Assembly (NCBI GenBank): GCA_029879665.1
Contig: JAOUPW010000116.1
Coordinates: 1 to 6,617, forward strand
Source of the DNA: Rhodospirillales bacterium
GTDB taxonomy: Bacteria > Pseudomonadota > Alphaproteobacteria > Rhodospirillales > JAOUPW01
Length of the DNA stretch: 6,617 nucleotides
Reading direction: 5' to 3'
Shown in pieces: positions 1 to 4,839 of the stretch (the stretch's first letter is position 1; the number at the start of each line of letters is the position of its first letter). A program made the translations under genes and the position numbers. The notes under the pieces were generated by a model. The model did no database searches. It saw only the letters and a program-made list of their open reading frames with translations, and was not told the DNA's origin.

Positions 1-468
1 AGCCCCTTTACCACGCGGATTGCGCAACTGGCGGGCGCCGCCGGAACGGAAATCCAGCCGCCGCTGGCAACCGCCTTCCAGACGGGACGGGTCGAAGCCA
101 TGATCACGTCATCGTCCTTCGGTGTCGGCAACAAGGCTTGGGATTATCTCGGATACTTCTACGATACCCAGGCATGGCTTCCCAAGAACCTCGTCGTCGT
201 CAACAAGAAGTCGTTTGCCAAATTGGACAAATCCACCCAGGCCGGTCTTTTGCGCGCGGCCACGGCCGCTGAGGCCAGAGGCTGGAAAATGAGCTTCGAC
301 TCCGACGACATGGCAAAGAAAACCCTTGCCGCCAACGGCATGAAAGTTTCCGCGCCCGGGCCATCCCTTGCCGACGGGTTCAAGGAAATCGGCAAGACCC
401 TGAGCGAGGAATGGTCGAAAAATGCCGGATCGGAAGGCGCTGCAATCCTTTCCGATTTCAACAAGTAA
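1..468 (+). CDS. dctP: TRAP transporter periplasmic substrate-binding protein, DctP family (5' end missing)
   Basis: Frame 1 is open from the first base and gives the last 155 residues of a DctP-type extracytoplasmic solute receptor, about half of the usual 320-340. These proteins bind a carboxylate-bearing solute in the periplasm and deliver it to the DctQM permease. Visible family hallmarks are the QTGRVEAMITSSS segment (residues 28-40 of the fragment), then NKAWDYLGYFYDTQAWLPKN, then the VVNKKSF strand, the helix with AAEARGWKM, and a C-terminal amphipathic helix ending in ILSDFNK. The signal peptide and the conserved substrate-clamping arginine lie upstream of the window, so the ligand cannot be guessed beyond an organic acid. 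It is the first visible gene of the dctPQM-BASS operon. The stop at 466-468 is followed by a 79-nt gap containing a strong hairpin before dctQ. Confidence 0.95.
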   Translation, partial: SPFTTRIAQLAGAAGTEIQPPLATAFQTGRVEAMITSSSFGVGNKAWDYLGYFYDTQAWLPKNLVVVNKKSFAKLDKSTQAGLLRAATAAEARGWKMSFDSDDMAKKTLAANGMKVSAPGPSLADGFKEIGKTLSEEWSKNAGSEGAAILSDFNK

Positions 469-488
469 CGACTTGGCCATTATCATTC

Positions 489-518
489 CCGGGTCGAACG
501 CTGTTATGTTCGGCCCGG
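489..518 (+). terminator. Intercistronic hairpin between dctP and dctQ (attenuator or mRNA-stability element)
   Basis: CCGGGTCGAAC (489-499) pairs with GTTCGGCCCGG (508-518) around an 8-nt loop, giving an 11-bp stem with one G-U wobble. The bases after the stem are only partly T-rich (ATTTAGCCCTTTT), so complete termination is unlikely. Hairpins placed after the binding-protein gene commonly keep periplasmic receptors in excess over their permeases, by partial termination or by protecting the upstream mRNA from 3' decay. I infer the same role here. Confidence 0.75.
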
Positions 519-547
519 ATTTAGCCCTTTTGTATTAAGACTTGCCC

Positions 548-1126
548 ATGAGGCGTTTCCTTGATGGCCTTTATGCCCTGAGCGGTGCCCTGGCCGTATT
601 CTTTTTGGCGGCGATCTGCATCATCGTTTCCCTACAGGTTGGCGCCAATATCCTCGACAGAGTTATCGGCTGGCTGTTCGGCAGACCGATCGGGCTGTTA
701 ATCCCTTCATATGCCGAATTCGCCGGATTCTTTTTGGCGGCGACGTCGTTCCTCGCCCTGGCGCATACCTTCCGCAAGGGAAGCTTGATCCGGGTGACGC
801 TGATGATCCAGAGATTCAAGGGCAGAACCCGGCGCGCCATCGAACTCTGGTGCACGGGCATTGCCTTCCTTCTATCCGCTTTTGCAACCGTCGCCATCAT
901 CGGCATGGTCCTGGAAACTTACGAATTCAAAGAACTGGCGACGGGTCTGGTGCCGGTGCCGATGTGGATCCCGCAATTGTCCATGGTGTTCGGCATGTTG
1001 ATCCTGACCATCGCGCTGGCGGATTCCTTCATTATCATTCTGAAAGGGAACGAGCCTCCCTATGCCGCCGGGGAAGACGACGGCACAAGTGTTGGATATG
1101 ACGCCGGATCAGGACAGGAGAGGTAG
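548..1126 (+). CDS. dctQ: TRAP transporter small permease subunit, DctQ family
   Basis: This 192-residue integral membrane protein has four predicted transmembrane segments, at about residues 8-32, 52-76, 97-122 and 140-166, as is standard for DctQ. The second segment runs into AHTFRKGSLIRVTLM, matching the conserved region after helix 2, and LATGLVPVPMWIPQL precedes helix 4 as in the family. DctQ pairs with DctM in the inner membrane and helps dock the loaded binding protein. I chose ATG 548. An in-frame TTG at 542 would add two residues (MP), and neither start has a good Shine-Dalgarno (only TAAGA at 536-540). The weak site, together with the preceding hairpin, suggests permease synthesis is kept low. 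The acidic, glycine-rich tail (residues about 175-192) looks unstructured. dctM starts 8 nt after the stop. Confidence 0.93.
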   Translation: MRRFLDGLYALSGALAVFFLAAICIIVSLQVGANILDRVIGWLFGRPIGLLIPSYAEFAGFFLAATSFLALAHTFRKGSLIRVTLMIQRFKGRTRRAIELWCTGIAFLLSAFATVAIIGMVLETYEFKELATGLVPVPMWIPQLSMVFGMLILTIALADSFIIILKGNEPPYAAGEDDGTSVGYDAGSGQER

Positions 1127-1134
1127 GCAAATCG

Positions 1135-2445
1135 ATGCTTGAAGCAGTCCTGTCCATTTTTCTGATTGTGATCCTGTTCGCCTTTCTCGGCAGCGGTGTC
1201 TGGGTCGCCATTTCCCTTCTCGGCGCGGGATATTTCGGCCTCATGTTCTTTTCCGATGCCCCCGTCGGCGCGGTCATGGCGACGACTTTGTGGGGTGGCG
1301 CAGATTCCTGGGAGCTTGCCGCCCTGCCCATGTTTATCTGGATGGGGGAAATTCTGTTTCGCTCGCGCATGAGCGAAGACATGTTTTCCGGCCTGGCGCC
1401 CTGGCTGGGTCATTTTCCGGGCAGGCTGCTGCACGTCAATATCCTGGGCTGCGGAATCTTCGCGGCGGTTTCAGGATCGTCGGCTGCGACCTGCGCCACC
1501 ATTGGGAAAATGGCGATCCCGGAACTGACCAAGCGCGGCTACGACGAAAAACTGATGATCGGAACCCTGGCCGGATCAGGGACGCTTGGACTGTTGATCC
1601 CGCCGTCCATCATCCTGATCGTTTACGGCGTCGCCATCGAAGAATCCATCGCCCGCCTGTTCGTCGCCGGTGTCCTGCCGGGGGTGATGCTGATCTCGCT
1701 TTTCATGGGCTATGTCATGGTCTGGTCGTTGCTGAACCCGTCCAAGGTGCCGAAGTCCGTAATCGAGATGAATCTGTGGCAAAGGATCTATGAAAGCCGG
1801 CGGCTGATCCCCGTAATCCTTTTGATCATTGGCGTCATCGGCTCCATTTACACCGGCATCGCCTCGCCCACGGATGCCGCCGCCCTGGGGGTGGTCATGT
1901 CCCTGTTCCTGTCGTGGGCATCGGGCTCCCTGACGCGCCGGACATTCGTTGACGGACTGTACGGGGCAACGCGGACCTCCTGTATGATCGCCTTTATCCT
2001 GTCGGGCGCCGCCTTTCTCACCGTAGCCATGGGATTTGCCGGCATTCCGTTAAAGCTCGCGGCATGGATTGGAAGTCTCGGACTCACGCCGCACATGCTG
2101 CTGGCGGCGTTGACCGTATTTTTCATTTTTCTCGGCTGTTTCCTGGACGGCATCTCCATCGTTGTTTTGACCACGGCGATCATTCTGCCCATGGTCCAAC
2201 AGGCGGGGATTGATACCATCTGGTTCGGAATCTATATCGTTCTGGTCGTGGAAATGTCGCAAATTACGCCCCCCGTTGGGTTTAATCTGTTCGTTTTGCA
2301 GGGACTTACCGGACGGAACATCCTGTTCATCGCCCGATGCGCCCTTCCCTTTTTCATTATTCTGGTACTGGGCGTCATCCTTCTGACCATGTTCCCGGAT
2401 ATTGCGCTTTATCTTCCCGGACGGATGGGCAACGCGTCGGGCTGA
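1135..2445 (+). CDS. dctM: TRAP transporter large permease subunit, DctM family
   Basis: At 436 residues this is full length for DctM, the sodium-coupled elevator-type transport subunit with about 12 membrane helices plus hairpins. Family signatures appear in order: LAALPMFIWMGEIL (61-74), the first hairpin region AAVSGSSAATCATIGKMAIPE (110-130), GTLGLLIPPSI (149-159), SPTDAAALG (244-252), GCFLDGISIVVLTTAIILP (334-352), and the second hairpin motif SQITPPVGFNLFVLQG (375-390). A purine-rich AGGAGAGG (1116-1123), inside the end of dctQ, provides a good ribosome binding site 11 nt before ATG 1135, and the dctQ stop is only 8 nt upstream, so translation is probably coupled. No truncation or missing motif is seen. 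With DctQ and DctP it would import an organic acid, most likely a carboxylate. Confidence 0.96.
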   Translation: MLEAVLSIFLIVILFAFLGSGVWVAISLLGAGYFGLMFFSDAPVGAVMATTLWGGADSWELAALPMFIWMGEILFRSRMSEDMFSGLAPWLGHFPGRLLHVNILGCGIFAAVSGSSAATCATIGKMAIPELTKRGYDEKLMIGTLAGSGTLGLLIPPSIILIVYGVAIEESIARLFVAGVLPGVMLISLFMGYVMVWSLLNPSKVPKSVIEMNLWQRIYESRRLIPVILLIIGVIGSIYTGIASPTDAAALGVVMSLFLSWASGSLTRRTFVDGLYGATRTSCMIAFILSGAAFLTVAMGFAGIPLKLAAWIGSLGLTPHMLLAALTVFFIFLGCFLDGISIVVLTTAIILPMVQQAGIDTIWFGIYIVLVVEMSQITPPVGFNLFVLQGLTGRNILFIARCALPFFIILVLGVILLTMFPDIALYLPGRMGNASG

Positions 2446-2469
2446 GCGGAAATAATTGGAAAGAATTGA

Positions 2470-3408
2470 ATGACCGGAGCCGTCGCCTTTCTCAACGCGC
2501 ATGCCCCCTGGATCTTGGCGCTCAGCGTTTTCGTCGGCGTGGCCATGCCGGATCTGGCTTCCATTGTCCGCCCCGCCCTGCCGTTTTCGGTTTGGGGGCT
2601 GCTGTTTCTCGCCATGCTCCGGATCGATTGGGAAAGCACCCTCGGCTTTATCCAAAGACCGCGTCTGGTCATCGGAGCGGGGGCCGTCATGCTTCTGTTT
2701 TCGCCGATCGTCTTTTGGTTGATGGTACGTTCCGCCGGCCTCCCCGCAGGAATCACAACCGGACTGGTGCTGATGGCCAGTGCCCCGCCCATCATGTCAT
2801 CGCCGGCGCTGGCGCTTCTTCTCGGCTTGCGCGCCCCGCTGGTGCTGGTCTTGCTGATGGTGGCGACCCTGATCGTTCCTTTTACGCTTCCGGTTATGGC
2901 CTTGGAGCTTCTTGGGGTGCAGCTGAGTATCGACACCCTGACCCTCGGCTACCGCCTTGCGCTGATGAACGGCAGCGCCCTGGTCTGCGCCGTTGCCGCA
3001 CGAAAAATCATCGGAATGCGCTGGATTCGCGGCCATGACCATTTTCTCGGCGCGGGTACGGTTGTTCTGATCGTGGTTTTCGCCGTCGGCATGATGGACG
3101 GCATCGCTGATATTATTCTGAGCAAACCCGGCCATGTTGCCATGGTCATGGTTCTGGCTTTCGCAGCAAATCTTCTCTTGCAGATTATTGGAACCCTTCC
3201 CTTCGTGATGACGGGGCTGCAAACAGCCTTTTCCATAGGATTTTCCAACGGCAACAGAAATATGGGCATCCTTCTTGCCGTGCTGCCGACCAACACTGAC
3301 CCGGAAATCCTTCTCTATTTTGCGATTGGCCAGTTTCCCATCTATATGCTGCCGGCTCTGCAGCGTCCCTTTTTCCGCAAGATCATGGGACGCCGGAAAC
3401 AGCCCTAA
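2470..3408 (+). CDS. Bile acid:sodium symporter (BASS/SBF)-type membrane transporter
   Basis: This 312-residue protein is almost entirely hydrophobic, with about nine to ten membrane segments starting near residues 13, 40, 67, 96, 123, 166, 195 and 223. The segment LMASAPPIMSSPALALLLGLRAPLVL (101-126), followed by VATLIVPFTLPV (131-142), resembles the first unwound-helix region of BASS proteins. FSNGNRNMGILLAVL (258-272) resembles the second crossover region. BASS carriers move organic anions such as bile acids, pyruvate or pantoate with sodium; the substrate here cannot be read from the sequence. ATG 2470 is preceded by GGAAAG (2458-2463). It starts 24 nt after dctM with no visible terminator between them, so I infer one transcript. 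A basic tail (RKIMGRRKQP) ends the protein. A distant member of another BART-superfamily group is the main alternative. Confidence 0.82.
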   Translation: MTGAVAFLNAHAPWILALSVFVGVAMPDLASIVRPALPFSVWGLLFLAMLRIDWESTLGFIQRPRLVIGAGAVMLLFSPIVFWLMVRSAGLPAGITTGLVLMASAPPIMSSPALALLLGLRAPLVLVLLMVATLIVPFTLPVMALELLGVQLSIDTLTLGYRLALMNGSALVCAVAARKIIGMRWIRGHDHFLGAGTVVLIVVFAVGMMDGIADIILSKPGHVAMVMVLAFAANLLLQIIGTLPFVMTGLQTAFSIGFSNGNRNMGILLAVLPTNTDPEILLYFAIGQFPIYMLPALQRPFFRKIMGRRKQP

Positions 3409-3412
3409 ATAA

Positions 3413-3431
3413 TTCCCGGCTTTATCGGGGA
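3413..3431 (+). terminator. Weak hairpin after the BASS gene (possible operon end)
   Basis: TTCCCG (3413-3418) pairs with CGGGGA (3426-3431) around a 7-nt loop: four C-G pairs, one wobble and one T-A. No T-run follows on the + strand. On the minus strand the same stem is followed by TTATTT, so it might also serve the convergent 75-codon gene. The remainder of 3432-3523 shows no gene or other clear element. Confidence 0.3.
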
Positions 3432-3523
3432 TCGAGGGAAAAGCTCTATGTTTCAGTTAGTACGCAAATATACACTCGCGGACATGACCGACCCGCCCGG
3501 AGCATACCACAGCGGCCCCGGAA

Positions 3524-3751
3524 TCAGATCCGTTCCACATCCACATCGTGGATACGATGACCATAATGATGATCCAGCTCGCATCCGCAAACCTGGACTT
3601 CGGCCTTCTTTCCCTTGATTCGGCCCATATCCTCGGCGCGTCTCGAGGCCCAGAAGTGATGCATGATAACATCCTGTTGGTGCATCAGACGGACGAACGA
3701 AACGCACACCAGACGTTGCCACATGAGGGCAAGAACAAAAGGATTAAACAT
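3524..3751 (-). CDS. Small hypothetical protein, 75 residues, Cys/His-rich C terminus
   Basis: I do not recognise this family. Starting at ATG 3751 the product has a fairly hydrophobic first 23 residues (MFNPFVLALMWQRLVCVSFV and on), which might form a membrane-associated helix. A basic middle (RIKGKK, 44-49) follows, then a C-terminal cluster of C55, C57, H61, H62, H65 and H68 that could bind a metal. The frame is open further upstream to 3883, but the start at 3751 is decided by AAGGAGGG (3756-3763) just before it and by a -10 box lying inside the longer frame. It runs divergently from the cold shock gene and convergently with the BASS gene. A + strand frame through the same DNA lacks comparable signals. 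Calling it a gene rests on the expression signals, not on homology. Confidence 0.62.
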   Translation of the reverse strand: MFNPFVLALMWQRLVCVSFVRLMHQQDVIMHHFWASRRAEDMGRIKGKKAEVQVCGCELDHHYGHRIHDVDVERI

Positions 3752-3755
3752 GGCG

Positions 3756-3763
3756 CCCTCCTT
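3756..3763 (-). promoter_or_regulatory. Near-ideal Shine-Dalgarno of the 75-codon gene
   Basis: On the minus strand AAGGAGGG lies 4 nt before ATG 3751, so the AAGGAG core is 6 nt away. It is one of the strongest ribosome binding sites in the window and fixes the start of the small gene. Confidence 0.75.
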
Positions 3764-3791
3764 ACTCTTTCCAGACTTTTCGATACTAAAA

Positions 3792-3820
3792 ATTATAAAC
3801 CCGTAGGGCCGCAACTCCAA
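3792..3820 (-). promoter_or_regulatory. Sigma-70-type promoter for the 75-codon gene
   Basis: Reading the minus strand, TTGGAG (3820-3815) is a partial -35 and TATAAT (3797-3792) is a perfect -10, separated by exactly 17 nt. Transcription would begin near 3785, giving a leader of about 34 nt to ATG 3751 that includes the AAGGAGGG site. The -35 matches only the TTG of the consensus. The spacing and the exact -10 make the call reasonable. Confidence 0.6.
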
Positions 3821-3927
3821 CGCCCATAACCTTATAGCTGCCATGAACCACCGCAGGTACTTTTTAAGACATCCCGGAACCATATCCGAGGCCGAAACCA
3901 GACGGCTAATGCCTTAATATGCCTACA

Positions 3928-3970
3928 CAATATCATTTTCGGTTTAATCATTCCCGGGTTCATGATATTG
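3928..3970 (+). repeat. 9-bp inverted repeat in the cold shock gene upstream region
   Basis: CAATATCAT (3928-3936) and ATGATATTG (3962-3970) are perfect reverse complements separated by 25 nt. A second, weaker pair, GGTTG (3979-3983) with CAACC (4007-4011), lies between this dyad and csp. If transcription starts upstream of 3928, these would fold in a leader of more than 100 nt, as expected for cold shock genes with thermo-responsive leaders. Otherwise the first dyad could be a protein-binding operator. I could not find a convincing csp promoter; TAATAT at 3915-3920 is a possible -10 without a good -35. Confidence 0.45.
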
Positions 3971-4047
3971 ATTCCAAGGGTTGTACGCTCGAGACTCGGG
4001 CCTTTTCAACCAGAGACAATTCTTATGGAAACGATCGAGATAACGCT

Positions 4048-4257
4048 ATGACTGTTGGAACTGTAAAGTGGTTTAACCCTGCAAAGGGTTTCGGATTCAT
4101 CGAACCTGAAGATGGGTCCAAAGACGCATTTGTCCATATTTCTGCCGTCCAGCGCGCGGGCATGGATACCCTTCGTGAAGGGCAGAAAATCCAATATGAG
4201 CTGGTTCCCGGGCAGAACGGCAAGTCCTCGGCTGAAAATCTAGTCGCCGTAGACTGA
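4048..4257 (+). CDS. csp: Cold shock protein, CspA family
   Basis: A complete 69-residue cold shock domain, the usual length for CspA-like proteins. It has the RNP1 motif KGFGFI (13-18), the RNP2-like motif DAFVHI (26-31), the aromatic W8/F9 in VKWFN, and the SAENLVAVD ending. Such proteins bind single-stranded RNA and DNA in the cytoplasm, melt mRNA structure, and are induced by cold or other stress, or act constitutively as RNA chaperones. ATG 4048 fits the conserved N terminus (MTVGTVKWF). The frame is open back to 3919, but that extension resembles no cold shock domain and has no ribosome binding site. A modest GAG at 4037-4039 precedes the chosen start. The gene is monocistronic, divergent from the 75-codon gene and followed by short hairpins. 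Confidence 0.96.
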   Translation: MTVGTVKWFNPAKGFGFIEPEDGSKDAFVHISAVQRAGMDTLREGQKIQYELVPGQNGKSSAENLVAVD

Positions 4258-4278
4258 CCCCTCTTTAACGCCCTTCGA

Positions 4279-4298
4279 AACAGGCGGCATCCCCTGTT
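4279..4298 (+). repeat. Dyad AACAGG-N8-CCTGTT: csp 3' hairpin or upstream activator site
   Basis: AACAGG (4279-4284) and CCTGTT (4293-4298) form a perfect 6-bp inverted repeat. As RNA the stem could extend inside by two more G-C pairs past a one-base bulge. It may be the 3' end structure of csp mRNA. Its centre also lies about 140 bp upstream of the start predicted for the sigma-54 promoter at 4403-4418, a typical distance for an enhancer-binding activator. The sequence alone does not choose between these. Confidence 0.4.
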
Positions 4299-4299
4299 C

Positions 4300-4311
4300 C
4301 CAATGCGTTGG
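4300..4311 (+). repeat. Dyad CCAA-TGCG-TTGG
   Basis: A perfect 4-bp inverted repeat with a 4-nt centre lies immediately after the previous dyad. Its centre is 17 bp further on, about 123 bp upstream of the predicted sigma-54 start. It could be a second half of a tandem activator site or part of the csp 3' structure. It is short enough to occur by chance. Confidence 0.25.
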
Positions 4312-4340
4312 ACGGGGGCCGTCTTCGTTCGCCGTTTTTT
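4311..4340 (+). terminator. Possible rho-independent terminator of csp
   Basis: GACGG (4311-4315) can pair with CCGTC (4319-4323), or alternatively ACGG (4312-4315) with CCGT (4332-4335). The second option is followed directly by the T-run that ends at 4340. Both stems are short, so termination may be inefficient. Nothing else in 4258-4402 looks like a gene. Confidence 0.35.
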
Positions 4341-4402
4341 CGGACCGCGTTTTCCCCTCTCCGAATTCACCCATTCCGGGACGGATATGTCTTCGGCACT
4401 GT

Positions 4403-4418
4403 TGGCATGGCCTTTGCT
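4403..4418 (+). promoter_or_regulatory. Sigma-54 (RpoN) promoter of the two-gene micro-operon
   Basis: TGGCATG (4403-4409), four bases, then TTGCT (4414-4418) matches the RpoN consensus TGGCACG-N4-TTGCT with a single mismatch. The invariant GG (4404-4405) and GC (4416-4417) are exactly 10 nt apart. Transcription should begin about 12 nt after the GC, near 4429, leaving a leader of roughly 25 nt that contains GAGGAGG before GTG 4454. RpoN promoters need an ATP-dependent enhancer-binding activator, and no gene for one is visible here. Confidence 0.75.
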
Positions 4419-4419
4419 T

Positions 4420-4439
4420 TGTACAAGCACATGTACAAG
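4420..4439 (+). repeat. Tandem TGTACAAG repeats overlapping the predicted transcription start
   Basis: TGTACAAG occurs at 4420-4427 and again at 4432-4439, a 12-bp period with CACA between. Because TGTACA is itself palindromic, the block is also an inverted repeat, TTGTAC-N8-GTACAA (4419-4438). It spans from just after the -12 element to just before the ribosome binding site. An operator for a repressor or co-regulator is plausible. Confidence 0.5.
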
Positions 4440-4453
4440 AGGAGGAAAAAGTC

Positions 4454-4633
4454 GTGTCTGTAAAACCCAATAAAACTCAAGATGTTTGCATAGAAGGACC
4501 TGGATTCATGATCCTGATGCCGGAAAGCGATAGCATATTAAACTCCAAATTGCGTTGCATTTTGCAAATCATGCCCGAATTGGCGTCGCAACTGGAAACC
4601 GTCTACGAACGGGAGGGCCGTTTAGATGCCTAA
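4454..4633 (+). CDS. Small hypothetical protein A, 59 residues, sigma-54 micro-operon
   Basis: I do not recognise this protein. GTG 4454 is preceded by GAGGAGG (4439-4445) at a spacing of 8 nt, an excellent ribosome binding site, and the frame stops at TAA 4631-4633. The product begins MSVKPNKTQDVCIEGPGFMI. A short hydrophobic stretch (GFMILM, 17-22) is followed by a helix-prone segment (SKLRCILQIMPELASQLETVYERE, 31-54). There is no signal peptide or clear membrane span, so it is probably cytoplasmic. It has two cysteines (12 and 35). GC is about 40% in the first third, well below the transporter genes. The end overlaps the start of protein B by 8 nt. The support is the RpoN promoter, the ribosome binding site and the overlap, not homology. 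Confidence 0.7.
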   Translation: MSVKPNKTQDVCIEGPGFMILMPESDSILNSKLRCILQIMPELASQLETVYEREGRLDA

Positions 4634-4799
4634 TAACAGCAAAAACATGGAAATGCTCGAAAAGCACTCAGGAACTGTTTCAGACCTTACCTTGGCGGCA
4701 AGCCGGACCAATGATCCCTTCTGGGCGGAATTATTGGAAAAAATGGCTCAGGATCTGAAAGAAGCCCTTGAGCACAGCGAAAAGGCACGTTGCGCCTGA
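4626..4799 (+). CDS. Small hypothetical protein B, 57 residues, translationally coupled to A
   Basis: ATG 4626 lies inside the end of gene A, so the two frames share 8 nt (ATGCCTAA). GGGAGGG (4611-4617), within gene A, is a strong ribosome binding site 8 nt before it. The product begins MPNNSKNMEMLEKHSGTVSD. Its C-terminal half (DPFWAELLEKMAQDLKEALEHSEKA, 30-54) looks like a long amphipathic helix suited to dimerisation or partner binding. It is charged and soluble-looking, with no signal or membrane segment, and it is unlike any family I recognise. It ends at TGA 4797-4799, 40 nt before the stop of the convergent AEC gene, with no evident terminator between. The overlap implies A and B are made in similar amounts and may act together. 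Confidence 0.7.
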   Translation: MPNNSKNMEMLEKHSGTVSDLTLAASRTNDPFWAELLEKMAQDLKEALEHSEKARCA

Positions 4800-4839
4800 T
4801 TTGTTCCTATGCCCCGGATTTGTTGCAATTCCAATTACT

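Noticed and set aside
482..494. A 13-nt sequence ATCATTCCCGGGT shared with 3947-3959
   Set aside because: In a window of this size one such match is near chance expectation, and the flanks do not extend the similarity.
1060..1434. Long minus-strand frames opposite dctQ and dctM
   Set aside because: They lie antisense to clearly assigned membrane proteins and have no family resemblance or expression signals of their own.
3548..3829. A 93-codon + strand frame opposite the 75-codon minus-strand gene
   Set aside because: No good ribosome binding site or promoter precedes it, while the minus strand has a TATAAT box and AAGGAGGG in the correct order.
3919..4047. N-terminal extension of the cold shock protein from ATG 3919
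   Set aside because: There is no ribosome binding site at 3919, the extra residues match no cold shock domain, and MTVGTVKWF at 4048 is the family's standard start.
4240..4440. NifA upstream activator site (TGT-N10-ACA) for the RpoN promoter
   Set aside because: I searched the region by eye and found no TGT-N10-ACA; the TGTACA repeats have the wrong spacing and lie downstream of the -12 element.
4555..4758. A 67-codon + strand frame overlapping both micro-operon genes
   Set aside because: It has no ribosome binding site, and the other two frames have strong sites and a coupled overlap.
4454..4799. Type II toxin-antitoxin pair
   Set aside because: Size and overlap would fit, but neither product shows a recognisable toxin or DNA-binding fold, and an RpoN promoter is atypical for such modules.
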